DNA from: Farysia itapuensis
Lineage: Eukaryota; Basidiomycota; Ustilaginomycetes; Ustilaginales; Ustilaginaceae
Assembly (NCBI GenBank): GCA_023212645.1
Contig: JALBYC010000002.1
Coordinates: forward strand, 434,001-498,000
Length of the DNA stretch: 64,000 nucleotides
Direction of reading: 5' to 3'
The first letter of the stretch is position 1; every line of letters begins with the position of its first letter. Under the pieces are notes generated by a model, which saw nothing but the letters and a program-made list of their open reading frames with translations, had not been told where the DNA came from and searched no databases. Both the position numbers and the translations under genes were made by a program. Shown in pieces: positions 9,284 through 18,737 of this stretch.

Positions 9284-12200
9284 ATGTCTTCGTCCAAGGA
9301 TCAACTGAACGCCTCGTCTTCTGAGGCCATCACATCACAAGCTTTCTCAGATAGTGCCTCGGGCGAGCGATTTCGATCATCCTCGGCATCCAAGCAGACC
9401 TCTCCTCCCGGCTACGGAGCAAAGCCTTTAGCAAGGGCGGTACTGGTCTGCAAGAGGTGTCGCTCAAAGAAGATCAAATGCGACCAGGTTTTCCCGGCTT
9501 GTGGATCCTGCGTCAAGGCAAATGAGCCATGTGTCGGTATCGACTCAGCTACAGGGCGGGAGGTTAGCAGAAGTTACATTGTCGATCTTGAGCAGCAAAT
9601 TCAAGAGCTGCGTCAACAAAAAGCGGAGCTAGAACATCGTCTTCTGCAATGCTCTAGTGCTACCAGTACGGGCCAGAAGAGAGCGTTGGACAGCATCGAG
9701 GTCGATGCCACCCTGCACAATGCCCGCATGGCCGCTCATGTGGATGGTCCGCCTCCGAAGCGGTCATCGTCCAACGCAGAAGACCTCAAGCCCAACATGC
9801 TTGCTTCAAATCCGCTCGATGATATGCTTGGCTCGACCGAAGTAGTGTCTCCTTGTGCTCGAGACAGACAGCAAGCGGTCAGGCCCTTTCTCGGTCGAGC
9901 TCATTCTCGCGCAAGTGGACTGTCTCCTGCTCGACTGCTTTGTCAAGCCATCCGACAGTCTGCTCAGGCGGGCCTTCAAGTTCGAGATCCGGCGTCCTCG
10001 TCAAAACTTCGTCCCACAAGCAGCAGTCGAGGAGGGACCCAACAGCTCGACGCGAGAGCAAAGTCAATTCCACCAGAATCGCTTGATGGACCCGACGTGC
10101 GCCATCAAAAGCTTGGAGGTACCTCGCATGGTGCAAGCAACAGCAACAGTCTTCGCCCTGATGCGAGAGGGGATTCTAGCAGCAGCCGCTCCACCACACC
10201 CCTCGATGGCAGAAAGCATTCACCTTACGATGAAGGAGACCTCATGCAGTATGCGACAACTACTGAAACAGGTGACATTACGGTTCCAGCACCAGAACAA
10301 CTTCTCAAGCCTTCGCCACTACCAGCCCCGTTCCCTCCCCTGTCCACCGCAAGAAAGTTGGTTGACGCCTACTTCGAACGGGTTAATCCTCAGTTGCCGA
10401 TTCTAGAGCGATCCACATTCATGCCACGCTTCGAGCGGGCTTGCCAAAAGTCTCTCGACAGCGCTATAGCGAAGCTTTCAGGAGAAGCTCGTCAGAAGGC
10501 GTTGGAGAACAAAGATCGCGTTGAGATCGAGCCACAATCGGCTGACGGACATCTTTTCCATCTTGTGTTCGCAATAGCTGCTGCGATGGGCTGGACGCGC
10601 TCCAAGTGGAGCGCTGAAAACCATCACGAAGCGGCCATGCGCTTCCTTGATCCAAGACGCCACACCAGCACTGGCCAAGACAGCAGTGTTGGCGCTATAT
10701 TGGGACGCGATGCACTGGAGCAGCTGCAGTGCTTGCTACTGACGGCGCTATATTCCATCATGAGGCCGATGAAACCTGGCGTATGGTACTGCCTGGGCGT
10801 CGCTCTTCGCCTGACCACTGGGCTTGGTTTATACTCAGAAAGCCCAGGCCTGCTTGAAGCGTCGGAAGCAGTAGCATCCTCCGACGCAGTGGAAAGTCTG
10901 CTGGAGAAGAAGCGACGATTGTTTTGGTGCTCGTACGCACTGGATCGACAAGTCTGCGTTCATCTGGGTCGGCCATTTGGTATCGCTGACTCTGACGTCA
11001 AAGTCAACCTTCCTTGGCTTGACAGCGAAGTTGTCCTGGGTCACTCTGCAAGCGGTCGTCCAGGCGATCTCGTGGGCCCTATTGACGGCCAGGACGCGGA
11101 TTCTCTGACCGAACAAGCTCGCCGAGAAGCAGCATCAACTCTTGCTGGACTGCAAAGTACCACAGATACAAGAGCTGGGTCGTCTTCCACCTCTGTAACC
11201 AGACCTAAAGATGCCAGTCGATGGGTATCGCTTTCCTTTTTTCGCATGAGGATTCTACAGTCCGAGATCCAGTCCATTTTGCATCAAAATGCCGAGCTTC
11301 CTCGACGCTTTCGAACGTACGAAGCCTGGAAAAGCGAAGTCCTGGAGCGCTTACGTTCTTGGCGCCGCTTTGCACCGTTCAGCAAAAAAGAGTTGGAGGC
11401 AAGTGGATGCGGGTACAACCCAATCTTTCTCGAACTCAACTACCAACAGACTCTGCTCATGATCTACGGCCTCAGTCCTCGATTCCCGAATGCTACGCGC
11501 ACCGACCTCGCATGCGTAGAAGACTGCAGTCGAAGTATCATCACAATGTATGCCACATTGTCAAAGGAGGGACAAATGAACTACACCTGGATGACAGGTC
11601 ATAATGTCTTTCTTGCTTGCACTAGCTACCTGTACGCAATTTGGCAAATCAATGCCACAGATCCGGCTTCTTTCCGCTCAACGTTGACACCGGGATTCGC
11701 GAACAAGGTGGAAGAAATTCAGCACTTTGCTGCGGCTTGCGACAAAGTCTTAGCCTCACTACAGTGGGCAACCGCAGAGAAGTGCCGGAAATGCTTGCGA
11801 GCCATGTTCTACGCAACATCTATGGTGGTGGACAAAATCTCGGCTAATCGCAACGGTATGACAAGGCAAACGAAGGCTCGCAAGGATGTACTCTTGCTTT
11901 CTCCGTCTAAAGGATTTCCGAACCGATCTGAAGCTGCTGTCGAATTAAGTAGCAAGAGCGACCTGAAAGTGTTTTCCGAGGTGCGAAAGAGCGAGCATAT
12001 CTGGCGAGACGATAGTACCGAGCTTGATCGTCCATTGGACCCTAATGTGTCTAATGTGTCAAACGGTTCCCGAGGCTGGAAAGATCAGACTCGGCAGCCT
12101 TACAAGACAGAATCTACACGCGAGCTCATTTTCGGCTTCCGACCAGATACCGCAGGTGTCCGACCGGATGTGCATAACCTCATCCATATCGCAGAGTCTC

Positions 12201-12865
12201 AAAGGCACGGTGCTGCGCCAAGTGGAGAATCGTACGGAGGCATGGGTACGACACCAAGCCGGGGGCTTGACTTTTACCCAGTCATGACCGAAACACCGAG
12301 CGTTTCCAACGGCTGGACCGGCGCAGATACCAGTGCAAGTCCTCGAAGCATCTTGCCAGACAGTCCGTCCAACTTTGACATCTCTTCACTTATGGCTGCT
12401 TCTGCTATGGAGCTCGATGCGCTGTTTCGGGAAGCCGGTCTTTCGGCAGGCCCTGGCGGACATGGATCCTCTGGCAATGCGCTCTTCCATTCCGAAGAAG
12501 ATCAGCGAGGGTGGATGGCCAACCAGGCCGCATCGACAGACACCGGATCGACCTTTACGCAGCATGACAGCACAGTCAATTATGGCACCAACGAGATGAA
12601 TGCCTCGAGCTTTCCTTACACCCCATCTGCCGACGCCGACGTGAACGTCGCAATACCGCAGCTGAACAGACCGTCTGGTGGTAGTCTAGATACAGACTGG
12701 GAAGCCCTCGGCTTTGGCTATCGATTAGGCGAAAACACACCCCAACCCGAACCTCCGCATTATCTACCAGGCGCTCAGCCGACGCCTTCTTCAAACGAGC
12801 GTGTGGCCAGCGGGTCGACAACCGAATTCGACTACCGCTTCCTTGATTCGCACATGGGATTTTGA
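9284..12865 (+). CDS. Zn2Cys6 fungal-specific transcription factor (first of tandem pair)
   Basis: 1193 residues, ATG start, single exon. The binuclear zinc cluster has Cys at 56, 59, 66, 73, 76 and 83 (C-X2-C-X6-C-X6-C-X2-C-X6-C) with the basic RSKKIK between. A linker follows, then a probable coiled-coil dimerisation segment (about 98-123, IQELRQQKAELEHRL). A Ser-rich stretch to about 350 precedes the fungal-specific middle homology region (about 355-650), which opens with LVDAYFERVNPQLPIL and contains the WCSYALDR and GRPFGI signatures. The acidic, Ser/Thr-rich C-terminal 350 residues may hold the activation domain. The target pathway cannot be read from sequence. Two other frames stay open for 0.2-0.55 kb across the linker (9853-10406), which I take as composition effects. 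Confidence 0.9.
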   Translation: MSSSKDQLNASSSEAITSQAFSDSASGERFRSSSASKQTSPPGYGAKPLARAVLVCKRCRSKKIKCDQVFPACGSCVKANEPCVGIDSATGREVSRSYIVDLEQQIQELRQQKAELEHRLLQCSSATSTGQKRALDSIEVDATLHNARMAAHVDGPPPKRSSSNAEDLKPNMLASNPLDDMLGSTEVVSPCARDRQQAVRPFLGRAHSRASGLSPARLLCQAIRQSAQAGLQVRDPASSSKLRPTSSSRGGTQQLDARAKSIPPESLDGPDVRHQKLGGTSHGASNSNSLRPDARGDSSSSRSTTPLDGRKHSPYDEGDLMQYATTTETGDITVPAPEQLLKPSPLPAPFPPLSTARKLVDAYFERVNPQLPILERSTFMPRFERACQKSLDSAIAKLSGEARQKALENKDRVEIEPQSADGHLFHLVFAIAAAMGWTRSKWSAENHHEAAMRFLDPRRHTSTGQDSSVGAILGRDALEQLQCLLLTALYSIMRPMKPGVWYCLGVALRLTTGLGLYSESPGLLEASEAVASSDAVESLLEKKRRLFWCSYALDRQVCVHLGRPFGIADSDVKVNLPWLDSEVVLGHSASGRPGDLVGPIDGQDADSLTEQARREAASTLAGLQSTTDTRAGSSSTSVTRPKDASRWVSLSFFRMRILQSEIQSILHQNAELPRRFRTYEAWKSEVLERLRSWRRFAPFSKKELEASGCGYNPIFLELNYQQTLLMIYGLSPRFPNATRTDLACVEDCSRSIITMYATLSKEGQMNYTWMTGHNVFLACTSYLYAIWQINATDPASFRSTLTPGFANKVEEIQHFAAACDKVLASLQWATAEKCRKCLRAMFYATSMVVDKISANRNGMTRQTKARKDVLLLSPSKGFPNRSEAAVELSSKSDLKVFSEVRKSEHIWRDDSTELDRPLDPNVSNVSNGSRGWKDQTRQPYKTESTRELIFGFRPDTAGVRPDVHNLIHIAESQRHGAAPSGESYGGMGTTPSRGLDFYPVMTETPSVSNGWTGADTSASPRSILPDSPSNFDISSLMAASAMELDALFREAGLSAGPGGHGSSGNALFHSEEDQRGWMANQAASTDTGSTFTQHDSTVNYGTNEMNASSFPYTPSADADVNVAIPQLNRPSGGSLDTDWEALGFGYRLGENTPQPEPPHYLPGAQPTPSSNERVASGSTTEFDYRFLDSHMGF

Positions 12866-13566
12866 CTTGGCCTATGTGAATTCCAACGATGAAATATTTG
12901 TATCTAAAAAGTGTGAGTCTTGTGATGAGCAGGAGCTCGGAAAAGAGATGTTTCGGACTAAACGGAGAGGCGAAGGGGGTTTGGGCCGGTTGGGTGGTAG
13001 AATACGCGTCGGATCCTTTGGCGTGGGGCGTGGGACAATTCAAATCTTAAATTGTTTGCTTTTGTTTCCTGCTTACGCGAGGTGCTTTTGGGTTCCCGAA
13101 ATCGGGAGCACAGTGCGGTCGGAAGTGAATTCCTCAGCCAAATTCCTGGTTCGGGAGCCTAGGTGGATGCAAGCGTTCGGATCTGAATGCGTGTACCATT
13201 GATTATTGGCTCGAGACCTACGCTGCGTGCTACTCGATCCCGGTGGTCAATTCGGGAAGCAGTACTCGTCGCCCGCTCCGCTCCCACAGCCAAGCAGGAA
13301 CCGCAGTTTTCCCCATCATCTGCTAAGTCCCTACCAGTCTCTCACAGCTCCTCGCACTCCATTGCTTCTACGACACAGTCAGTCATTCCCCTCCTGACAC
13401 TCAAAGCTAGCATCAGACCGGGCCGAATCCCGAATCACATGCCTTCTGTCTCCCTTCGGCTTCGCCAGCTGTCAGCATTTCAGCAGAGCAGATGACTTGT
13501 TAGCTCAAACTCACTCCTCGACATACAACCTCCTTCTCAGACGTGTGAAGAAGTTTGGCAGTGGTG
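12866..13566. promoter_or_regulatory. 701-bp intergenic region between the two Zn2Cys6 genes
   Basis: This holds the 3' end of the first factor and the promoter and leader of the second. Five occurrences of TCGGGA or its complement lie at 13094-13099, 13102-13107, 13151-13156, 13252-13257 and 13428-13433. The first two form an inverted arrangement with a CCG-N4-CGG core. CGG/CCG triplets are the usual half-sites of Zn2Cys6 proteins, so auto- or cross-regulation is plausible but unproven. The last 300 bp before the ATG are C/T-rich, as is common for leaders. Confidence 0.45.
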
Positions 13567-16500
13567 ATGGACGATGAGGCTCGTCGGTCTGCTGCTATTC
13601 GGGACGCTGCCCTTCCATCTACCTCGGCTGCGCGCGTCGAACTTGTGCCGCCATTGGCAGAGAAAGACGGTAATGTCCGCCGCCGTCCAGCTGGTGCTCC
13701 ATTTGAGGAGAGACTCGACTGGCGCGATCCGACTCGGCGTGTCCTGCTAGATGACAGGACCTATCGTGATCATTTCGCGGATCGCCGAGTCGAGCGCAGG
13801 GATGGAGTACCTGCTTTTCCGCCTCTCGACCCCCTGTCTCACCGCCTCGCCCGTCATGACCTTCAGTCTGAGCATACTGCCCAAGGGTCATTGGGACCTA
13901 CTCAGTACGAGTTGTCTTCACGTCCGCTTTATCGGCGGCCCCAATACATTGATCCGGAGTCACAGAGGGGCATATCCGAGGACCAAGCAGGTTACTACGG
14001 CTTGTTGCAAGAGCGTCCACCTTACACCAGCAGCTACTCCTACACTGGCAGCTCTGAAACCGGCGTTTCTCAACGAGATCGCCCCGCACTTCTACAAGCG
14101 CATGCCTACGACCCTATACCATCTTCCCACCTCACAGACCATATCTACCGAGAGACAGAGATGCAAGCTGACGGAGTTCCTCATCGCGACAAACGTGCCA
14201 GGGTGGATTCATACTTCGATAGGCCTCGCTATGCCCCTGCAGAGGAATTGCACGCCCCTTCTCAACACGCATCGTCCCAGTACCGCAACCTTGTCCCGAC
14301 TGCGGAGCGATCCAATCGTACAGATCTTCCACGAGGTTCTTCCCGCGCCTCCGTCAATGACACCTGGCAGAGAGACCTTGGGAGCAGAGGCAGACAGGAA
14401 CAGAAGTGGACCAGCACCGATGGCTTTCGTCCTAGACGTTCCAGCAGTAGCTCTTCTTTCTCGCAAGATGGCGCTGCGGAGTCCACCGGTGGCTTATCAG
14501 CAGAGAAGATGGCTACATCTGGCCGGTCCAACACTGTCAAAAGAAGGAAGCGAGCTGTGCTTAGCTGCACTGAATGCAAGCAACGCAAAATCAAATGCGA
14601 TCGAAACGTTCCAAATTGTGGCAGCTGTGTTCGCAGAGGCGTCGCACATCTGTGTAGATGGGGCGATGAACGAGACTTTGTCGTCGCTACACAGTCGAGC
14701 ACAATCACCCCATCCAATGCCGCTCTTATGGCCCGCATCGCTCAGCTGGAATCGCACGTTCGAGTGTTACAGTCTCTCGCACCCTCTGCGTCTTCAGAGG
14801 CACAAGCTCCCACAACCGCGGATCAGGGACGAGCCGAGCGAACTAGGGCTATAACCTCTTACGAAGCTATCAGCTCCGAATCTTCTCGATTCGGCGTGAG
14901 ATCCGACGCTGAAGTTCCACCCAATTTTACCAGTCGCGATCGAACCACTAAGCGTCGACACAAGAAACGCGACGCGAGAAGCAGCACCACATCGAGCAGT
15001 GCTAGCGAAGATAGTAACGGCACTGATGAAGAAGTAGGCCGCAAGGTCCTCTTCACCACGGGCAAATCGACCAAGGCTGCACAGGAGAGACTGTTCAGAG
15101 AGGCGGATGCTGACATCTCCCGAAAAGCCCAGCCCTTCGAAGGCGAAGTTGTGACTTCCGACCAGACCGTGCGACAGAGTGGGTTAGCCGAAGAAGGATC
15201 GGAACATTTGCAAGTCGGCGAGGACCGAAGTAGCGAGGCGACATCAAGTCAAAGTCCAGCTCTCTCTGTCCTCGGAGCTGTGACTGCAATCTTTGAGGAC
15301 TGGGACGCAGAAAGAATCCACGCTGAGGTGCTCGCCATTCTTGGACTGCTGCCGAGTCGTGAGAAGACAGACGCACTGGTGAAATTCTATCTTCAGCAAG
15401 CCGAACCAATCATCAACTCGATCCACCTCCCATCCTTCTCGAGTCAGCTCGAAAAGTTTTGGTCTGAATACGAACGGGCTCAAAGCAGGGCCAAGAATGC
15501 AGACAAACTTGTCACACCCGATCTCCAGTTTTCAGCCCTGCTAATGATCATGGTCGAAGGTGCATGCGAGTACATGACACCAGCAGAGATACTGGCTAGT
15601 AACGTCTGCGCGTCACGCCCAGATATCAGTACGCAGATGATACGCCTGTCCAGATCAAGCCTAACTCTGCTGGGCGTGGATCAATTCATTCAACGACCTC
15701 GTGTCTGGGGTTTGCAGGCGGTCATTGCCTTGAGACATTTTTGCTTCAATCATGGTCATACAGGAGAATATCTTGTGCTTCTCCAAATGGCCATGAAGGC
15801 AGCAGAATATATCGGTCTGCATCAGCTCGGATCGGCCCTCAAGGACGAGGAAAGGTGGGCAGAGTACGAGCAAGGTCCTGAACCAGTGGACGGTGATCAT
15901 GCCGGTATGCAAGGAGGTGCTTCACTTGCTCCTGCAGTCAGGCGGAAAGTTCGGCACTGGAGGAGTCTAGTCTCAGCGAGGATTGAAACTGAAACGGATT
16001 CCAATACGGAAAGCGATGGCTCAGAATATCTCCGACGAGACGTTAACAGCATGTGGCTGCCTCGAGGAAGCCAGCGTACCCAATGGGCATTAAGAGCCGC
16101 TAAACGGTACGCCGACGGTAGTCGAGTCAAGCGGGAAACGGGGAGAAAGGTATGGTTCGCCTTGGTGACTTTGGACTGGCAATGCGCAGCTCACTTTGAC
16201 TGTTGCTATCACGGTAGTGACAACATGTCGACCACGCAATGTCCCCAGAACATCGACGACGTTGATGTTATCGACTCTGCTCACAGCGACGATGGCGAAA
16301 ACAAAACTCAACCGATGCAGTCGGGCAACGTCAAGGCCGAGACCTTTGTCGACAAAATTCGTGAACATGCTGTGCCTACCATCAACAGCTTTGTTCCGGT
16401 TCACATCGAGATATGCCACACTGTTCGAAGCATCGCTGACGCTTTGAATCGAGGAGACGACTCCCTTGAGACAATGGCGACCATTGAGGCTCGCTTCCGC

Positions 16501-17706
16501 AGCACGCTCACTTCGCTTCCGCTGTTCTTCAGACTGGATGGTGAGAGCGAATATGACCCTCGTATACATCAGTTACACCGAGACAGGCCGTACCTCTCGT
16601 TCCAGCGGGCTGTGATCCACGAACACGTGCACCAACGACTTCTCAAGCTTCATCGTCTCCTGATGAACCGAGGCTATCGCAATTCAAAACACATTCATTC
16701 CACTCGGACTTGCATTGAAAGTGCTCGCGTCGTCATTGCCATCCTCAGCTCTCTCGATCAAGTTGGTTGTCGAGGTCAAAAGTACTGGATCTTCAAGATT
16801 CACATTTTTCATGCAGTCTTGGCCTTGCAAGTTGACTTGCTTTGCCTTGCACGACAGCCAGTCGATCGCGAAATTGAAGCAAAGCGGGCCGATGTTATTG
16901 TTGGACTCAAGATGCTGCATGCGCGCACTGACATGCAAGGCAAAAATCAGGTCCTTGCTTCGTCCCTTAAAATCATCAAGGCACTGAGGGAGGAAGAGCT
17001 TTCTCGAAGGTCTCGCGAGACCGGCTCCGCGGACGGTTCTGGCTTTTCGTCTTCATCCGAAAGACACGGATCTCAAAGCCCCGCCCCGGGCAAGAGATCC
17101 AAAAAAAGAGAGTGGACTCGGGCGTCAGAATCTACGGGTGAGCTGGCCGAACATCTTGGCCGTCGAATCCAAGAAACATGGAACACAGTCAACCCAGAAG
17201 CGTTGCAGCGCAGATTGGCATCAGCAGATTCGGTCACGCCCATAGAACGAAGTCAGCGGAGGTCGTCTTCGACCGTTGATTCGGGGCTCGCCGCGAAAAC
17301 GGCGGGTTTCGACACACCTACGACGGATGACTCGGTCGCAAACCTCATCGACGAGCAGAAAAGCTCACAAAAGCAGACCAAGACCGAGGCGATATCTGAA
17401 TCGATCCCCGAATTGGGCATGCACATCGACAGCAGAGATTCCGACCTGACTGCATACCTGGATTTGCTCACCTCGTACCAAAATCCACGAAAAATTGCGG
17501 GTGGATCGAAATGGTTCAACGTGCTTAACGATACTGTCTATGATAATGCATCCGTCAGCAAGTTGACCTTTGTTGCTTCTACGACAGCGTCTGATGCGTC
17601 TGTCCTGCCGGACCCTACGAAGTCCAGCGATACGGACATGCTTCGCAGCGAGGACAATCTGGCGGCGGCTGGAGCGGGATTTGATGGATACACAACTGTT
17701 GAGTGA
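13567..17706 (+). CDS. Zn2Cys6 transcription factor with long N-terminal leader
   Basis: 1379 residues from the ATG at 13567; the frame is open four codons further upstream without an ATG. The zinc cluster lies unusually deep, with Cys at 334, 337, 344, 351, 354 and 363 (C-X2-C-X6-C-X6-C-X2-C-X8-C) preceded by the basic KRRKR. The 330-residue leader is rich in Arg, Asp, Ser and Tyr and low in predicted structure. A middle homology region starts near 595 (LVKFYLQQAEPIINSIHLPSF) and runs to about 1100, including VWFALVTLDWQ. The C-terminus is Ser/Thr-rich and acidic. This is a DNA-binding regulator with unknown targets. A second frame beginning with ATG at 13751 stays open for 367 codons across the leader and cluster; the zinc cluster argues that the frame annotated here is the real one. 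Confidence 0.9.
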   Translation: MDDEARRSAAIRDAALPSTSAARVELVPPLAEKDGNVRRRPAGAPFEERLDWRDPTRRVLLDDRTYRDHFADRRVERRDGVPAFPPLDPLSHRLARHDLQSEHTAQGSLGPTQYELSSRPLYRRPQYIDPESQRGISEDQAGYYGLLQERPPYTSSYSYTGSSETGVSQRDRPALLQAHAYDPIPSSHLTDHIYRETEMQADGVPHRDKRARVDSYFDRPRYAPAEELHAPSQHASSQYRNLVPTAERSNRTDLPRGSSRASVNDTWQRDLGSRGRQEQKWTSTDGFRPRRSSSSSSFSQDGAAESTGGLSAEKMATSGRSNTVKRRKRAVLSCTECKQRKIKCDRNVPNCGSCVRRGVAHLCRWGDERDFVVATQSSTITPSNAALMARIAQLESHVRVLQSLAPSASSEAQAPTTADQGRAERTRAITSYEAISSESSRFGVRSDAEVPPNFTSRDRTTKRRHKKRDARSSTTSSSASEDSNGTDEEVGRKVLFTTGKSTKAAQERLFREADADISRKAQPFEGEVVTSDQTVRQSGLAEEGSEHLQVGEDRSSEATSSQSPALSVLGAVTAIFEDWDAERIHAEVLAILGLLPSREKTDALVKFYLQQAEPIINSIHLPSFSSQLEKFWSEYERAQSRAKNADKLVTPDLQFSALLMIMVEGACEYMTPAEILASNVCASRPDISTQMIRLSRSSLTLLGVDQFIQRPRVWGLQAVIALRHFCFNHGHTGEYLVLLQMAMKAAEYIGLHQLGSALKDEERWAEYEQGPEPVDGDHAGMQGGASLAPAVRRKVRHWRSLVSARIETETDSNTESDGSEYLRRDVNSMWLPRGSQRTQWALRAAKRYADGSRVKRETGRKVWFALVTLDWQCAAHFDCCYHGSDNMSTTQCPQNIDDVDVIDSAHSDDGENKTQPMQSGNVKAETFVDKIREHAVPTINSFVPVHIEICHTVRSIADALNRGDDSLETMATIEARFRSTLTSLPLFFRLDGESEYDPRIHQLHRDRPYLSFQRAVIHEHVHQRLLKLHRLLMNRGYRNSKHIHSTRTCIESARVVIAILSSLDQVGCRGQKYWIFKIHIFHAVLALQVDLLCLARQPVDREIEAKRADVIVGLKMLHARTDMQGKNQVLASSLKIIKALREEELSRRSRETGSADGSGFSSSSERHGSQSPAPGKRSKKREWTRASESTGELAEHLGRRIQETWNTVNPEALQRRLASADSVTPIERSQRRSSSTVDSGLAAKTAGFDTPTTDDSVANLIDEQKSSQKQTKTEAISESIPELGMHIDSRDSDLTAYLDLLTSYQNPRKIAGGSKWFNVLNDTVYDNASVSKLTFVASTTASDASVLPDPTKSSDTDMLRSEDNLAAAGAGFDGYTTVE

Positions 17707-18028
17707 CCTTGAATCAATTCAATCAAAATAGTGGACACGGAATTCCAAATTCTATCATCATACGCCAAAATCTGTGCGCTGAGCCGCTGTGCGCCGTGCG
17801 AGCTGTGCGCGTTTCGCGCGTTTTTGTGTTCACGTTGGTTTGTCAGATCTTGTTGGTTGAGCCTCCAGCTGCGCAGCTGGCCAGCCTGCAGCCTGCAGCC
17901 CTGCAGCCCTAGAGCCCTCCACTCATATACTCATGCCACTCACCACTTTAAAATCCGCGTGAAATACAACCACAACAGCCAACAGCCTTTGTCATCCCGC
18001 CTGTACCTGATGAACCTTTGCTACCATC
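17707..18028. promoter_or_regulatory. Intergenic region upstream of POLD4 with an E2F/MBF-like site
   Basis: This 322-bp stretch separates the second Zn2Cys6 gene from POLD4. It contains TTTCGCGC at 17812-17819 within a run of CGCG, about 210 bp before the POLD4 ATG. That octamer fits the E2F consensus TTTSGCGS and the TTTCGCG form of fungal cell-cycle boxes. Short CCTGCAG repeats lie near 17887-17908. Regulation in S phase would suit a replication gene but is inference. Confidence 0.4.
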
Positions 18029-18556
18029 ATGCCGCCCAAAATTGCAGCTTCAAACAACCGATTGTCGTTCAAGTCACAGTCCAAGCCCAAATCGTCCTTC
18101 TCAACGACGGCCAAAGCAAAGAATGAAGCCATTAAGACACAGTCCCTTGCCAAAGCATCTCTAACTACCTCAGCTACTAAGCAGCCGGCGAAAGCGAAGA
18201 CGATCGGTGCTGACAAGAAGTCGGCGCAAAACGAGAAAGAAAATGCTGCTCACCTACCGAACCTCGACGTAGACGACAGCCAGTGGGACCAAATCTGGCG
18301 TCACACCAAGAAGCAGATGAACTTGCCGGCCAGCAAGTCGATTCACCTCGATCACGAGAACCGCATCGAACAGATCTTGCGTGTGTTTGATCTGGATCCC
18401 AACTACGGCCCCACAATTGGTCTTACACGACTTGAGCGCTGGGAGAGAGCCCAGGATCTTGATCTTGCTCCGCCCTCCGAAGTCTACCAAATTCTCACGA
18501 CGAAGCAGGGGAAGCTAGACTATGCAAACAACATATTGACCAATCACGAGCTATAG
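18029..18556 (+). CDS. POLD4: DNA polymerase delta subunit 4
   Basis: 175 residues, ATG start, single exon. The first 75 residues are basic and low complexity (PPK, SKPKSS, AKAKTIG), as in the family, where this region binds PCNA or other subunits. The conserved C-terminal block is clear: RVFDLDPNYGPTIGLTRLERW followed by RAQDL.LAPPSEVYQIL matches the animal p12/POLD4 and fission-yeast Cdm1 signature (FDL..YGP..G..RL.RW.RA...L.PP.EV). It is a small accessory subunit stabilising the replicative polymerase delta holoenzyme in the nucleus. An N-terminal PIP-like box could sit around NNRLSFKSQ but is not canonical. It is convergent with GPN2 (181 bp). Confidence 0.9.
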   Translation: MPPKIAASNNRLSFKSQSKPKSSFSTTAKAKNEAIKTQSLAKASLTTSATKQPAKAKTIGADKKSAQNEKENAAHLPNLDVDDSQWDQIWRHTKKQMNLPASKSIHLDHENRIEQILRVFDLDPNYGPTIGLTRLERWERAQDLDLAPPSEVYQILTTKQGKLDYANNILTNHEL

Positions 18557-18737
18557 CTGTCATTGTGAAGAGCAGCTCTCATAGGCCCATCAGCAAACTC
18601 TGTATATACCCATCGTCGACGACGCTTGCCGCCTGACTCCGTCCCGGAAAACAGATCACTCATTCCGACAGTTACCAATACCGAATGTGTGACGGGACTG
18701 CTTGAGTTTCCTGACAAATTCAGTATCACAGAGATCC

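Noticed and set aside
9855..10406. 183-codon frame overlapping the first Zn2Cys6 gene
   Set aside because: The annotated frame has the zinc cluster upstream and the middle homology region downstream without a shift; the overlap lies in a low-complexity linker and no domain is visible in the alternative frame.
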